35,509 nt of DNA. Origin: Cellulomonas sp. IC4_254. GTDB lineage: Bacteria > Actinomycetota > Actinomycetes > Actinomycetales > Cellulomonadaceae. The translations under genes were made by a program, and so were the position numbers. Shown here in pieces: positions 1 through 9,235 of this stretch (the first letter of the stretch is position 1; each line of letters starts with the position of its first letter). Location of the stretch: NCBI RefSeq assembly GCF_011603975.1, contig NZ_JAANNB010000013.1:1-35509 (forward strand). Direction: 5' to 3'. Under the pieces are notes generated by a model. The model saw nothing but the letters and a program-made list of their open reading frames with translations, searched no databases and was not told the DNA's origin.

Positions 1-2153
1 CCGGCCGCCGCCACCCCGTCCGTCAGCATCACCGTGCAGTAGGGGCACGCGGTCGCGACGACGTCGGCGCCGGTGGCGATCGCCTCCTCCGCCCGGGCCG
101 TGCCGATCCGGGTGCCGATGGACTCCTCGAGCCACATCCGTGCGCCGCCGGCGCCGCAGCAGAACGACCGCTCGCGGGTGCGCGGCATCTCGACGGCCTC
201 GACCCCGGGCAGCGCACCGAGCAGCTCGCGCGGCGGCTCGTAGACCCCGTTGTGCCGGCCGAGGTAGCAGGGGTCGTGGTAGGTCACCTTCTGCGACGAG
301 CCGTCCGCGTCCGCGACCGGCGTCAGCCGGCCCTCGCCCAGGAGCCGGTCCAGCAGCTCGGTGTGGTGCACCACGTCGTACCGGCCGCCGAGCTGCGGGT
401 ACTCCCGGGACAGCGTGTTGAAGCAGTGCGCGCAGGTCACGACGACGGCGCGCGCCTCGGCGGCGGCGAGCGTCTCGACGTTCGCGGACGCGAGCATCTG
501 GTAGAGCACCTCGTTGCCGGCGCGGCGGGCCGGGTCGCCGGTGCAGCCCTCGCCGTCGCCGAGCACCGCGAACGTGACGCCGGCGGTGTGCAGCAGCTCG
601 GCGACGGCGCGGGTGGTCCGCTTGGCCTTCTCCTCGTACGCGCCCGCGCAGCCGACCCAGAACAGGTAGTCGACCTCGGCGGCCGTCGCCACGTCCGCGC
701 CGACGACCGGCACGTCGAACGGCAGGCCCTTCGCCCAGCCCAGCCGCTGCCGCGCGGGCAGCCCCCACGGGTTGCCGCGCCGCTCGAGCTTGGTGAAAGT
801 CCCGCCCAGCTCCGCGGGGAACGCCGACTCCATGAGGGTCTGGTACCGCCGGATGTCGACGATCGTGTCGACGTGCTCGATGTCGACCGGGCACTGCTGG
901 ACGCAGGCGCCGCAGGTCGTGCACGCCCAGAGCGCGTCCGCGTCGATCACGCCGGAGGCGACCAGGTCGACGTCCACGTGGCCAGCGCCCGCCTCGGGCG
1001 CCCCGGCGCGCGCGGCCCGCAGGTACGGGGCCGTCGCGGCGGCGTGGTCCCGGAGCGCCAGCGTGACCAGCTTGGGCGACAGCGGCTTGCCCGTCGCCCA
1101 CGCGGGGCACTGGTCCTGGCAGCGCCCGCACTCGGTGCAGGTCGACATGTCGAGCAGCTGCTTCCAGGTCAGGTCCTCGACGGCGCGGGCGCCGAGCCGC
1201 GCGTCGTCCGGCAGGTCCTCCAGCGCGGCCACGTCCAGGTCCCGGTCGCCCACCCGGATCGGCTCCAGCGGCCCGAGCGCCGGCGCGCCCGCCACGGACC
1301 GGCGCGCGTAGACGTTGAGCACCGCGAGGAACCGGTGCCAGGCGACGCCCATCGTGGGCTGCAGGCCGACGACGACGAACCAGGCCATCGACACCAGGAT
1401 CTTCACGGACGCGCACACCACGACGGCCGTCTCGACCGCGGAGAGCGACGCCCCGGACCACAGCCCGCCGATCCACGCGGTGGTGGGGAAGTGCCAGGCG
1501 CTCGCGAGGGCCGAGCCGTCGCGCGCCGCGAGCTCGTGCTCCAGCCCGCGCAGCAGCAGCACGGCCACGACGACGAGCAGGACGGTCGCCTCGACGACGA
1601 CCGCCTGCGCGGTGCTCGACCCGAAGAACCGCGACCGCCGCTGCGGCAGCGCGCCCGGGTCCGCCACCGGCCCCGAACCGTCGCCGGTGCCCGCCCCGAC
1701 GGCGGCCACGGCCCGCGCGGGCGTCGCCGGCAGCCCCCGCGGCGTGCGCCGCACCCGCACCGCGATCAGCGCCAGGATCCCGGCGAGCGACAGCCAGGCG
1801 ATCCCCTCGGTCAGCCACTCCCACGGCGCCAGGTGCCCGAGCAGCGGCAGCGCCCACCGCGGGTCCACGACCTGTGCGTACCCGGCGACCAGCGTGAAGA
1901 GCAGGACCGGGAACGACACCATGACGACCCAGTGCGCGGCGCGGACCACGGGGGTGTGCTGGAACCGGCCGTGCCCGACCATCTCGCGGACCACGAGCCA
2001 CGTGCGCCGGCCGACGGGGCGTAGCCGGCCCGGGGCCGGGCGGCCGACGCGGATCGTGCGCGTGAGCCGCCGTGCGCCGAGAGCGAACGTCGCGACCCCG
2101 ACGACGGTGGCGACGAGCACCACGACGAGGCAGGTCATCCGCAGCGGGTCCAC
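1..2153 (-). CDS. Membrane-anchored (Fe-S)-binding oxidoreductase with CCG domains (3' end cut off)
   Basis: Reading the minus strand from a GTG at 2153 gives 717 open codons running off the window start, so the C-terminus is missing. The first ~270 residues hold several hydrophobic segments, like the NarI-type membrane domains fused to heterodisulfide-reductase-like proteins. Two 4Fe-4S ferredoxin motifs follow near residues 337-347 ([12 protein letters not shown]) and ~415 ([12 protein letters not shown]). Then come two cysteine-rich CCG domains: the first contains [10 protein letters not shown], the second has [21 protein letters not shown] and CPYCTVML close to the cut end. The family (GlpC/HdrD-like; mycobacterial Rv0338c has the same layout) passes electrons between a membrane quinone pool and an unknown partner, and its substrate is usually unknown. 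An ATG at 2138 is an alternative start; no good ribosome-binding site precedes either. The frame and domain order are certain, the substrate is not. Confidence 0.9.
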   Translation of the reverse strand, partial: MDPLRMTCLVVVLVATVVGVATFALGARRLTRTIRVGRPAPGRLRPVGRRTWLVVREMVGHGRFQHTPVVRAAHWVVMVSFPVLLFTLVAGYAQVVDPRWALPLLGHLAPWEWLTEGIAWLSLAGILALIAVRVRRTPRGLPATPARAVAAVGAGTGDGSGPVADPGALPQRRSRFFGSSTAQAVVVEATVLLVVVAVLLLRGLEHELAARDGSALASAWHFPTTAWIGGLWSGASLSAVETAVVVCASVKILVSMAWFVVVGLQPTMGVAWHRFLAVLNVYARRSVAGAPALGPLEPIRVGDRDLDVAALEDLPDDARLGARAVEDLTWKQLLDMSTCTECGRCQDQCPAWATGKPLSPKLVTLALRDHAAATAPYLRAARAGAPEAGAGHVDVDLVASGVIDADALWACTTCGACVQQCPVDIEHVDTIVDIRRYQTLMESAFPAELGGTFTKLERRGNPWGLPARQRLGWAKGLPFDVPVVGADVATAAEVDYLFWVGCAGAYEEKAKRTTRAVAELLHTAGVTFAVLGDGEGCTGDPARRAGNEVLYQMLASANVETLAAAEARAVVVTCAHCFNTLSREYPQLGGRYDVVHHTELLDRLLGEGRLTPVADADGSSQKVTYHDPCYLGRHNGVYEPPRELLGALPGVEAVEMPRTRERSFCCGAGGARMWLEESIGTRIGTARAEEAIATGADVVATACPYCTVMLTDGVAAA

Positions 2154-2444
2154 GTGATCACGCTAATAGCCCGGCACCGGGACCTCCGCGACCGGAGGTC
2201 CCGGGCGGGGTCCCAGCCCTCGTGCTCCCCGTCGTGCTGGGCCATCACTTGATAGAGTCCAGGTAATCCCTCGACCACGGTCGGCCTCCGCACGCTTGCG
2301 TGCGCCGCGTCGCCGTGCGTCCCTGTACCTGCCCGCTGACAACACCACAGCCGTCGAACCGCCGCGGGCGCCCCAGGGCCACCGTGGGCCCGGGTCGGCG
2401 CGACCGACCGACCGACCACCCGCCCACGACAGGACGGAGCGGAC
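2154..2444. promoter_or_regulatory. Divergent intergenic region between the Fe-S oxidoreductase and the mrp operon
   Basis: This 291-bp stretch has no convincing gene. It holds a 12-bp perfect hairpin (2177-2204), an AT-richer patch at about 2246-2272 containing TTGATA, TAGAGT and TAATCC elements that probably carries promoters in both directions, and a short run of GACC units at about 2400-2416 just before mrpA. No single -35/-10 pair stands out. Assigning the patch as the promoter zone is inference. Confidence 0.45.
2177..2204. promoter_or_regulatory. Perfect 12-bp inverted repeat (operator or hairpin)
   Basis: CCGGGACCTCCG at 2177-2188 and CGGAGGTCCCGG at 2193-2204 are exact reverse complements around a 4-base loop (CGAC). 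The element sits 24 bp upstream of the Fe-S protein start and ~240 bp upstream of mrpA, between divergent genes, where a terminator would not be expected. As RNA in the Fe-S leader the stem would contain a GGAGG sequence. It could be a repressor operator or a leader hairpin. Confidence 0.6.
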
Positions 2445-5400
2445 GTGCTGCAGCTCCTCGCGGTGCACCTCGTCGCTGCCCTGGTCGCGCCCGCGCTCGT
2501 CGCGTGGATCGGCCGCAGGGCGTTCTGGGTGCTCGCGCTCGCCCCCGCCGCGGTGGCGGTGTGGGCGCTCTCCCTCACCGGCCGCGTGCTCGACGGCGAC
2601 GGACCCACGCAGGTCGTGCAGTGGATCCCCGGCCTCGGCATGGAGCTGTCGTTCCGGCTGGACACCCTGTCCTGGCTGATGACGCTCCTGGTCGGCGGGG
2701 TCGGCGCGATCGTCCTGGTCTACTGCTCGGCCTACTTCAAGGCCGGCGCGAGCGGCCTCGGGCGGTTCAGCGGGGTGCTGGTCGCGTTCGCCGGGGCCAT
2801 GCTCGGCCTGGTCACGGCCGACGACACCCTGCTGCTGTTCGTGTTCTGGGAGCTGACCACGGTCTTCTCCTACCTGCTCATCGGGCACTACCACGAGCGC
2901 AAGGCCAGCCGCCGGGCGGCGATGCAGGCCATCGTCGTCACGACCGCGGGCGGCCTGACGATGCTCGTCGGCGTCATCCTGCTGGGCGAGGCCGCCGGCA
3001 CGTACCGGATCTCCGAGACGCTCGCGGACCCGCCGCACGGCGCGATGGTCACCGCCGCGGTGGTCTGCCTGCTGGTCGGCGCGATGAGCAAGGCCGCGCT
3101 GATCCCGACGCACTTCTGGCTGCCCGCCGCGATGGCCGCGCCGACGCCGGTGTCCGCGTACCTGCACGCCGCCGCGATGGTGAAGGCCGGCGTGTACCTG
3201 GTCGCGCGGTTCGCCCCGGCGTACGCGGAGCTGTCGGCCTGGCGCTGGATGGTCGTGGTGCTCGGCGGCGGCACGCTGCTGCTCGGCGGATACCGCGCGC
3301 TGCGCCAGCACGACCTCAAGCTGATCCTCGCGTTCGGCACCGTCAGCCAGCTCGGCCTCATCGTGCTGCTGGTCGGCTACGGCACCAAGGCGACCGCGCT
3401 CGCGGGCCTCGCCCTGGTCGGCGCGCACGCCATGTTCAAGGCGGCGCTGTTCCTCGTGGTCGGCGTGGTCGACGCCGCGACCGGCACCCGCGACCTGCGC
3501 CGGCTGTCCGGCGTCGGGCGCGCGCTGCCGATCACCGCGCTCGCCGGCGGGCTCGCCACGCTGTCGATGATCGGCGCACCGCCGTTCGCCGGCTACGTCG
3601 CCAAGGAGGCCGCGCTCGAGGCGCTGGGCCACGGCGGCCACCCGCTCGACCTGGTCGTGCTGGTGCTGGTCGCGGTCGGCTCGGCCCTGACGGTCGCGTA
3701 CGGCCTGCGGCTGTGGTGGGGCGCGTTCGCCACCAAGCCCGTGCTGTCGCCTGCCGCCGTCAAGGCCCTGTCGATCGCCCGCGAGGCGCGGGCCGCGAAG
3801 GACGAGCCGGGCGCGCGCGAGGAGCGCAGCGTCCCCGAGCTCGACGCCCCCGCCGAGGACGACCGCGCGGAGCCCGCCGCCGTCGGCCGGCCCTCGCTGC
3901 TGCTCGTGTGGCCCGCGCTGCTGCTCGCCGTCCTCGGCCTCGCGGTCGCGCTGGTGCCGTCGTTCGGCGAGGAGCTGCTCGCCCCCCAGGCCGACCTCTA
4001 CCCCGAGGGCGAGCCCGGCCACCTGCTGCTCTGGGGCGGCTTCACGCCGACGCTGGCGATCACGGTCGCGGTGCTCGCGGTCGGCGTGCTGCTGTTCCTG
4101 GCCCGGCGCCCCGTCGAGGCGGCGCAGGCAGCGGTGCCGCACATCCCCGAGGCCGACCGGATGTACCGCCGGTTCATGCGGCGCCTGGACGACGTGGCGG
4201 CCGACGTCACCGCGATCACCCAGCGTGGCTCGCTGCCGTTCTACCTGGGCGGCATCCTCGTGGTGTTCGTCGTGACGGTGGGCGTCCCGCTGGTCCGGTT
4301 CACCTCGCTGCCGACCGAGACCCGCGCCTGGGACCGCCCGGCGCAGCTCGTGATCGGCGCCTTCGTCGCGGTCGCCGCCGTGCTGGTCGCCCGCGCGCGC
4401 CGCCGGCTCAAGGCCGTGATCCTGCTCGGGGTCTGCGGCTACGGCATCGCGGCGCTGTTCCTGCTGCAGGGCGCGCCGGACCTCGCGCTGACCCAGGTGC
4501 TGGTCGAGACGGTCACGCTCGTGGTGTTCGTGCTGGTCATGCGCCGGCTGCCCCCGTACTTCTCCGACCGGCCGCTGGTGGCGTCCCGCTGGGTCCGGCT
4601 CGTCGTCGCCCTGTCGGTGGGCCTGACCGTCGGCGCGCTCGCGCTGATCGTTCCGGGCGCCCGCATCCACATCCCGGTGTCGGTGGACTTCGCCGAGGAG
4701 GCCTACTCCTTCGGCGGCGGCAAGAACATCGTCAACGTGACCCTGGTCGACATCCGCGCCTGGGACACCATGGGCGAGATCTCGGTGCTGCTGGTCGCCG
4801 CGACCGGCGTCGCGTCGCTCGTGTTCCTGCGCAAGCGGTCGGGCGCGATCTTCCGCGCCGGCGACGCCCCCGAGCACCGCGCGGTGTGGGGGAGCGAGGA
4901 CGACCCGCAGGCCGCCCTGCGCCGGCCCGTCGAGGCCCGGGCCGGCTACCAGCCGCGCGAGTGGCTGCGCGCCGGCCGGACCCTGGCCCCGCGCCGCCGG
5001 TCCGTGGTGTTCGAGGTCGTGGTCCGGCTGCTGTTCCACACCATGATCGTGTACTCGGTCTTCCTGCTGTTCTCCGGGCACAACGCCCCGGGCGGCGGGT
5101 TCGCGGCGGGCCTCGTCACGGGCATCGCGCTGATCGTGCGCTACCTGGCGGGCGGCCGGTACGAGCTCGGCGAGGCGGCCCCGGTGCAGCCCGGTCTGCT
5201 GCTGGGCAGCGGCCTGTTCCTGTCGGCGGGCGTCGGCCTGGGCGCGCTGGTCTTCGGCGGCACCGTGCTGCAGTCCTGGATCATCGACGTCTCGCTGCCG
5301 CTGATCGGCGACCTGCACCTGGTCACGTCGCTGTTCTTCGACGTGGGCGTGTACCTCGTGGTCGTCGGCCTGGTGCTCGACATCCTGCGCAGCCTCGGCG

Positions 5401-5543
5401 CCGAGATCGACCGGCAGGCCGAGCAGGACGGCGACCCCGAGTCGGTCGGCGGCGACGCCGAGCCGGCGGAGGAGGTCCGCGTCGACGCGGTCGCCGCCGG
5501 TCTGGTCACCCACCGCCACGACGACGCGGAGGGCGCGCGATGA
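2445..5543 (+). CDS. mrpA: Mrp-type Na+/H+ antiporter subunit A with fused MrpB domain
   Basis: This 1032-residue polytopic membrane protein is the largest subunit of the Mrp multi-subunit cation/proton antiporter, related to NuoL of complex I. The proton-channel core is intact: FWELTT with Glu136, the TM7-like MSKAALIP with Lys216, HAAAMVKAG with Lys247 and HAMFKAALF further on. A charged, probably cytoplasmic linker lies near residues 440-485. The last ~180 residues contain the MrpB (MnhB) signature with FHTMIVYSVFLLF and FSGHNAPGGGF, so no separate mrpB is needed, as is usual for actinobacteria. It starts at a GTG with a GGACGGAG-like site upstream. The stop overlaps the mrpC start in ATGA. 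It is the first of six translationally coupled genes exporting Na+ (possibly K+) in exchange for protons. Family and operon are clear; cation preference is not visible. Confidence 0.95.
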   Translation: MLQLLAVHLVAALVAPALVAWIGRRAFWVLALAPAAVAVWALSLTGRVLDGDGPTQVVQWIPGLGMELSFRLDTLSWLMTLLVGGVGAIVLVYCSAYFKAGASGLGRFSGVLVAFAGAMLGLVTADDTLLLFVFWELTTVFSYLLIGHYHERKASRRAAMQAIVVTTAGGLTMLVGVILLGEAAGTYRISETLADPPHGAMVTAAVVCLLVGAMSKAALIPTHFWLPAAMAAPTPVSAYLHAAAMVKAGVYLVARFAPAYAELSAWRWMVVVLGGGTLLLGGYRALRQHDLKLILAFGTVSQLGLIVLLVGYGTKATALAGLALVGAHAMFKAALFLVVGVVDAATGTRDLRRLSGVGRALPITALAGGLATLSMIGAPPFAGYVAKEAALEALGHGGHPLDLVVLVLVAVGSALTVAYGLRLWWGAFATKPVLSPAAVKALSIAREARAAKDEPGAREERSVPELDAPAEDDRAEPAAVGRPSLLLVWPALLLAVLGLAVALVPSFGEELLAPQADLYPEGEPGHLLLWGGFTPTLAITVAVLAVGVLLFLARRPVEAAQAAVPHIPEADRMYRRFMRRLDDVAADVTAITQRGSLPFYLGGILVVFVVTVGVPLVRFTSLPTETRAWDRPAQLVIGAFVAVAAVLVARARRRLKAVILLGVCGYGIAALFLLQGAPDLALTQVLVETVTLVVFVLVMRRLPPYFSDRPLVASRWVRLVVALSVGLTVGALALIVPGARIHIPVSVDFAEEAYSFGGGKNIVNVTLVDIRAWDTMGEISVLLVAATGVASLVFLRKRSGAIFRAGDAPEHRAVWGSEDDPQAALRRPVEARAGYQPREWLRAGRTLAPRRRSVVFEVVVRLLFHTMIVYSVFLLFSGHNAPGGGFAAGLVTGIALIVRYLAGGRYELGEAAPVQPGLLLGSGLFLSAGVGLGALVFGGTVLQSWIIDVSLPLIGDLHLVTSLFFDVGVYLVVVGLVLDILRSLGAEIDRQAEQDGDPESVGGDAEPAEEVRVDAVAAGLVTHRHDDAEGAR

Positions 5544-6070
5544 TCGACATGAGCCCCAACCTCGTCCTGGTCGGCCTGATCGTCGTCCTGGTGACGGCCG
5601 GCGTCTACCTGCTGCTGGAGCGCAGCCTGTCCCGCGTGCTGATCGGGGTCGTCCTCATCGGCAACGGCGCGAACCTGCTGTTCCTCGTCGCGGGCGGCGC
5701 CGCCGGCCGGCCGCCGATCGTCGGGCTCGAGCTCGAGCGCGAGATGGCCGACCCGCTGCCGCAGGCGATGGTGCTGACCGCCATCGTCATCACGCTCGGC
5801 ATGACGGCGTTCCTGCTCGCGATGGCCTACCGGTCCTGGCAGCTGCACCGGCACGACGAGGTCCAGGACGACGTCGAGGACCGCCGCATCGCCCGGCTCG
5901 CCGCCCGCGACGAGCGCGCCTTCGAGGACGACGACACCGAGGAGTCGACGACCACCCTCGACGAGGAGGCCGCGGAGACCCGCGACGAGACCGACGAGGG
6001 CGAACCGTCGCCGGCCGCGGCCGGGGACCACCACCGACCGACCGACGACCGCGGGGAGGGCAGCCGATGA
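5540..6070 (+). CDS. mrpC: Mrp antiporter subunit C with a long acidic tail
   Basis: This 176-residue protein is the NuoK-like small membrane subunit of Mrp. Three membrane segments are visible: residues ~7-25 (VLVGLIVVLVTAGVYLLLE), ~30-52 with the family motif IGVVLIGNGANLL, and ~75-100 (QAMVLTAIVITLGMTAFLLA). Typical MrpC proteins are about 110-120 residues; here ~65 more follow, rich in Asp, Glu and Arg (EDDDTEE, DEEAAETRDETDEGE), and probably lie in the cytoplasm. It overlaps mrpA by 4 bp and mrpD by 4 bp (both ATGA), which implies coupled translation and equal subunit supply. The role of the acidic tail is unknown. Confidence 0.93.
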   Translation: MIDMSPNLVLVGLIVVLVTAGVYLLLERSLSRVLIGVVLIGNGANLLFLVAGGAAGRPPIVGLELEREMADPLPQAMVLTAIVITLGMTAFLLAMAYRSWQLHRHDEVQDDVEDRRIARLAARDERAFEDDDTEESTTTLDEEAAETRDETDEGEPSPAAAGDHHRPTDDRGEGSR

Positions 6071-7617
6071 CCGAGTACACCTGGCTGGTGCCGCTGCCCG
6101 TCGTGGTCCCGCTGTTCGGCGCCGGCCTCGCGCTGGCCCTGTACCGGAGGCCGCGGCTGCAGCGGATCATCAGCGTGGTCGCGCTCAGCATCGTGCTGGT
6201 CGTCGCCGCGACGCTCCTGGTCCTCGCCGACGACGGCCCGCTGGTGGTCGACATCGGCGGCTGGGCCGCCCCGGTCGGCATCGACCTGGTCGCCGACCGG
6301 CTGTCGGCGCTCATGCTCACGGTCTCCGCCGCGGTGACCCTCTGCGTCCAGCTCTACTCGCTGGCCCAGGGCGAGGCCGACGGCGACGAGGCCGCGCCGG
6401 TCTCGATCTACCACCCGACGTACCTGATCCTCACCGCGGGCGTCGCGAACGCGTTCCTCAGCGGCGACCTGTTCAACATCTACGTCGGCTTCGAGATCCT
6501 GCTCGCCGCCTCGTACGTGCTGCTGACCCTCGGCGGCACCGGCGAGCGCATCCGCGCGGGCAGCATCTACGTGGTCGTGGCGCTGCTGTCCTCGCTGCTG
6601 TTCCTCATCGCGATCGCGCTGACCTACGCCGCCGCCGGCACGGTCAACCTCGCGCAGCTCGCCGAGCGGCTGCCGGAGATCGACCCCGGGGTGCGGCTGC
6701 TGCTCCAGGTGCTGCTGCTGCTCGCGTTCGGCATCAAGGCCGCGATCTTCCCGCTGTCCGCGTGGCTGCCCGACTCGTACCCGACGGCGCCCGCGCCGGT
6801 GACGGCCGTGTTCGCCGGCCTGCTCACCAAGGTCGGCGTCTACGCGATCATCCGCACGCAGACCCTGCTGTTCCCCGAGGGCCGGATGGACGACGTCCTC
6901 ATGTGGGCGGCGCTCGCCACGATGGTGGTCGGCATCCTCGGCGCGGTGGCGCAGGACGACCTCAAACGACTGCTGTCGTTCACGCTGGTCAGCCACATCG
7001 GCTACATGCTGTTCGGCATCGCGCTCGCGTCGGAGGCCGGCTGGTCCGCGTCGATCTACTACGTCGCGCACCACATCATCGTGCAGACCGGGCTGTTCCT
7101 CGTGGCGGGCCTGATCGAACGGAGGGGCGGGTCGACGTCGCTCGACTCGCTGGGCGGCCTCGCGAAGCTGGCCCCGGTGCTCGCGATCCTGTTCTTCATC
7201 CCGGCGATGAACCTGGGCGGCATCCCGCCGCTGTCCGGGTTCCTCGGCAAGGTGGGGCTGCTGCAGGCGGGCGTCGCCGACGGGTCCTGGCTCGCGCTGA
7301 CCCTGGTGGTCGGCGGTGTCGCCACGTCGCTGCTCACGCTCTACGCGCTGATCAAGGCGTGGAACAAGGCGTTCTGGCAGACCCCGCCCGAGCCGCTGCC
7401 CGACGCCACGCTGCCGAAGGGCATGGTCGGCTCCGCCGCCGCGCTCGTCGTGCTCGGCCTCGCGCTGACCGTCGGGGCCGGCCCGCTGTACGGCTACGCC
7501 GAGCGCGCGGCCGGGGCGCTCGCCGACCGGTCCGTGTACATCCAGTCCGTGCTGCCCGAGGGCGGCCGCGGGTCCGGGGAGTCCGTCGACGTGGCGCACG
7601 GGGGTGACGACGCGTGA
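6067..7617 (+). CDS. mrpD: Mrp antiporter subunit D
   Basis: This 516-residue NuoM/NuoN-like membrane protein is the second proton-channel subunit of the Mrp complex. Conserved family features are present: FNIYVGFEILLAASYVLL with the TM5 glutamate, GIKAAIFPLSAWLPDSYP with the TM7 lysine, TAVFAGLLTKVGVYAIIR, QDDLKRLLSFTLVSHIGYM, and AMNLGGIPPLSGFLGK. The start ATG overlaps the mrpC stop by 4 bp, and its stop overlaps the mrpE GTG by 4 bp. In Mrp systems both MrpA and MrpD are required for antiport, and this gene looks full length with no missing channel residue that I can see. Confidence 0.95.
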   Translation: MTEYTWLVPLPVVVPLFGAGLALALYRRPRLQRIISVVALSIVLVVAATLLVLADDGPLVVDIGGWAAPVGIDLVADRLSALMLTVSAAVTLCVQLYSLAQGEADGDEAAPVSIYHPTYLILTAGVANAFLSGDLFNIYVGFEILLAASYVLLTLGGTGERIRAGSIYVVVALLSSLLFLIAIALTYAAAGTVNLAQLAERLPEIDPGVRLLLQVLLLLAFGIKAAIFPLSAWLPDSYPTAPAPVTAVFAGLLTKVGVYAIIRTQTLLFPEGRMDDVLMWAALATMVVGILGAVAQDDLKRLLSFTLVSHIGYMLFGIALASEAGWSASIYYVAHHIIVQTGLFLVAGLIERRGGSTSLDSLGGLAKLAPVLAILFFIPAMNLGGIPPLSGFLGKVGLLQAGVADGSWLALTLVVGGVATSLLTLYALIKAWNKAFWQTPPEPLPDATLPKGMVGSAAALVVLGLALTVGAGPLYGYAERAAGALADRSVYIQSVLPEGGRGSGESVDVAHGGDDA

Positions 7618-8195
7618 GCCTGCACCCGCGCCGCAAGAAGCTGGCCGCCCAGTGGCCGACGATGGTCTGGCTGGTCGTCGTCTGGGTGCTGCTCTGGGGC
7701 GACCTGTCCGTCGGGAACGTCCTGGCCGGCGCCGTGATCGCGGTGGCCGTGACCGGGCTGCTGCGGATGACGCCGATCGAGTTCCACGGCACCGTCCGGC
7801 CCTGGCCGCTGCTGGTCCTGGTGGGCCGGTTCGCCTGGGACCTGGTGCACGCGTCCGTCGAGGTGTCCTGGGTCGCCCTGCGGCCGCGGCACACCCCGCG
7901 CGGCGCCGTCATCGGCGTCCAGCTCCGCAACCACTCCGACCTGTACCTCACGATGACCGCCGAGCTGTGCTCGCTCGTCCCCGGCTCGCTCGTCGTCGAG
8001 GCGCACCGGCTCACCGGGATGCTCTACCTGCACGTCCTCGACGTCGAGCAGTCCGGCGGCGTCGAGCGCGCCCGGCAGACGGTGCTCGACCAGGAGGAGC
8101 GGGTGCTGCGGGCGTTCGCCTCCGACGACGAGCTCCGCGAGGCGGGCCTGGCGCCCGGCGGCCGGTCGTCCCGACGCCAGGAGGTGCGCGCGTGA
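7614..8195 (+). CDS. mrpE: Mrp antiporter subunit E
   Basis: This 193-residue subunit lacks a complex I counterpart. It has two N-terminal hydrophobic segments (about residues 16-48, including WLVVVWVLLWGDLSVGNVLAG) followed by the soluble MrpE region with the family patterns WDLVHASVEVSWVALRP and NHSDLYLTMTAELCSLVPGSLVVE. The GTG start overlaps the mrpD stop (GTGA), and the stop overlaps the mrpF GTG in the same way. The C-terminus ends in a short basic stretch. MrpE is thought to help assembly or stability of the complex; that is family knowledge and nothing in this sequence adds to it. Confidence 0.93.
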   Translation: MSLHPRRKKLAAQWPTMVWLVVVWVLLWGDLSVGNVLAGAVIAVAVTGLLRMTPIEFHGTVRPWPLLVLVGRFAWDLVHASVEVSWVALRPRHTPRGAVIGVQLRNHSDLYLTMTAELCSLVPGSLVVEAHRLTGMLYLHVLDVEQSGGVERARQTVLDQEERVLRAFASDDELREAGLAPGGRSSRRQEVRA

Positions 8196-8824
8196 CCGCC
8201 GTCCTGCTGACCTGCGCCGTGCTGCTCACCGTCGCCGGCGTGCTCGCGCTGATCCGCGCCGAGCGCGGGCCGTCGATGCTGGACCGGACGGTGGCGCTCG
8301 ACATCATCGTGACCGTCGTCGTCGCAGCCGTGGCGCTCTACGCCTCGGCCGAGCGTCGCACCGACGTGGTGCCGATCCTCGTGGTGCTGTCGCTGGTCGG
8401 GTTCGTCGGCTCCACGACGATCGCGCGGTTCGCGTCCGTGGAGCCCGCGGGCGAGGGCCGGGTGCGCACCCGCGAGGAGATCGCCGCCGAGGAGGCGGAG
8501 CGGATCCGCGCCGAGGAGGAGGCCGAGCAGGCCCGCCGCGCCCGCCGGGCCCGCGAGGCCGAGAGCGCCGCCACCGAGGCGCCCCGCCCCGCCGCCGGCC
8601 CGGACGAGGTGCGCGCCGAGCACGCCGCGCACGGCGACGACGCGCGCCGCGGCGAGGTCGTGCCCGACGAGGACCGGCGCGAGCACGGCGACGACCCGCA
8701 CGTGGACGAGCACGGGCCGGGCGAGCACGACGACGCCGACGCGGCCGACCTTGCCGACGAGGACGCGGCCGGCGACCGGGACGCCGCCGGCCGCGCGACG
8801 CACGACGGGGGGAGCGACCGATGA
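8192..8824 (+). CDS. mrpF: Mrp antiporter subunit F with a long charged C-terminal extension
   Basis: The first ~90 of 210 residues form a normal MrpF: three membrane segments with the conserved RAERGPSMLDRTVALDII loop and VLSLVGFVGSTTIARF. Usual MrpF proteins stop soon after this. Here ~115 residues follow, starting with an EAER/EEEAEQARRARR-type helix that could form a charged coiled coil and continuing as an Asp/His/Glu-rich, low-complexity tail (for example DDPHVDEHGPGEHDDAD). The GTG start follows from the 4-bp overlap with mrpE and the exact onset of the hydrophobic segment; a longer frame running back to 7604 is spurious. The stop overlaps mrpG by 4 bp (ATGA). The His/Asp tail could sense metal or pH or be a disordered assembly arm; both are guesses. 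Confidence 0.92.
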   Translation: MTAVLLTCAVLLTVAGVLALIRAERGPSMLDRTVALDIIVTVVVAAVALYASAERRTDVVPILVVLSLVGFVGSTTIARFASVEPAGEGRVRTREEIAAEEAERIRAEEEAEQARRARRAREAESAATEAPRPAAGPDEVRAEHAAHGDDARRGEVVPDEDRREHGDDPHVDEHGPGEHDDADAADLADEDAAGDRDAAGRATHDGGSDR

Positions 8825-9225
8825 GCTGGGACTGGGACGTGGTCGCCGACGTCGTGGCCTCGATCTGCCTGATCGGCGGTGCGCTCCTGGCCCTCGCCGC
8901 CGGCGTCGGCGTCCTGCGGTTCCCGGACCTGCTGTCCCGGATGCACGCCGGCACGAAGCCGCAGGTGCTCGGGCTGATCCTGGTGCTGATCGGGCTGTCC
9001 CTGCGGCTGCGCTCGGGCGCGGCCGTGTGGGCGCTGGTGCTGGTCGCGCTGTTCCAGATGCTCACGGCGCCGGTCGCCGCGCACCTCGTCGGCCGCGCCG
9101 GGTACCGCACGGGCAAGGTGCGCCGGGACCTGCTGGTCGTCGACGAGCTCACCGAGGCGCAGGACGAGGCCGCGCAGCGCGGCACCCAGCCCGAGGACGC
9201 GCCGGGGTCGGGCGACCGGGGCTGA
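8821..9225 (+). CDS. mrpG: Mrp antiporter subunit G
   Basis: This 134-residue protein is the last Mrp subunit. Three hydrophobic segments surround the MrpG/PhaG signature: AAGVGVLRFPDLLSRMHAGTK, then LGLILVLIGLSLRL and VWALVLVALFQMLTAPVAAHLV. It starts with an ATG that overlaps the mrpF stop by 4 bp and has a short hydrophilic tail. It ends 10 bp from the stop of the convergent methyltransferase gene; a 7-bp GC hairpin carrying both stop regions may terminate the operon. The six genes mrpA-C-D-E-F-G together encode a complete Mrp complex. Confidence 0.94.
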   Translation: MSWDWDVVADVVASICLIGGALLALAAGVGVLRFPDLLSRMHAGTKPQVLGLILVLIGLSLRLRSGAAVWALVLVALFQMLTAPVAAHLVGRAGYRTGKVRRDLLVVDELTEAQDEAAQRGTQPEDAPGSGDRG

Positions 9226-9234
9226 CCGCCCCGG
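9216..9234. terminator. Short GC hairpin between convergent mrpG and methyltransferase genes
   Basis: CCGGGGC (9216-9222) pairs with GCCCCGG (9228-9234) around a 5-base loop that includes the mrpG stop codon. No T-tract follows on either strand. A bidirectional, T-less terminator is a reasonable reading of the convergent setting, but a 7-bp stem in DNA this GC-rich is weak evidence. Confidence 0.4.
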
Positions 9235-9235
9235 G

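Noticed and set aside
252-2024. 590-codon plus-strand frame opposite the Fe-S oxidoreductase
   Set aside because: The minus strand has clear ferredoxin and CCG cysteine motifs; the plus frame is its shadow.
2400-2416. GACC tetranucleotide run as a phase-variable tract
   Set aside because: Only about four units, outside a coding region and without another sign of contingency-locus behaviour.
2163-5519. Long open frame (1118 codons) on the minus strand opposite mrpA
   Set aside because: It mirrors mrpA codon for codon, is full of Gln/Arg/Asp/His/Ala low-complexity sequence and has no domain or ribosome-binding site. Long antisense frames are expected at this GC content.
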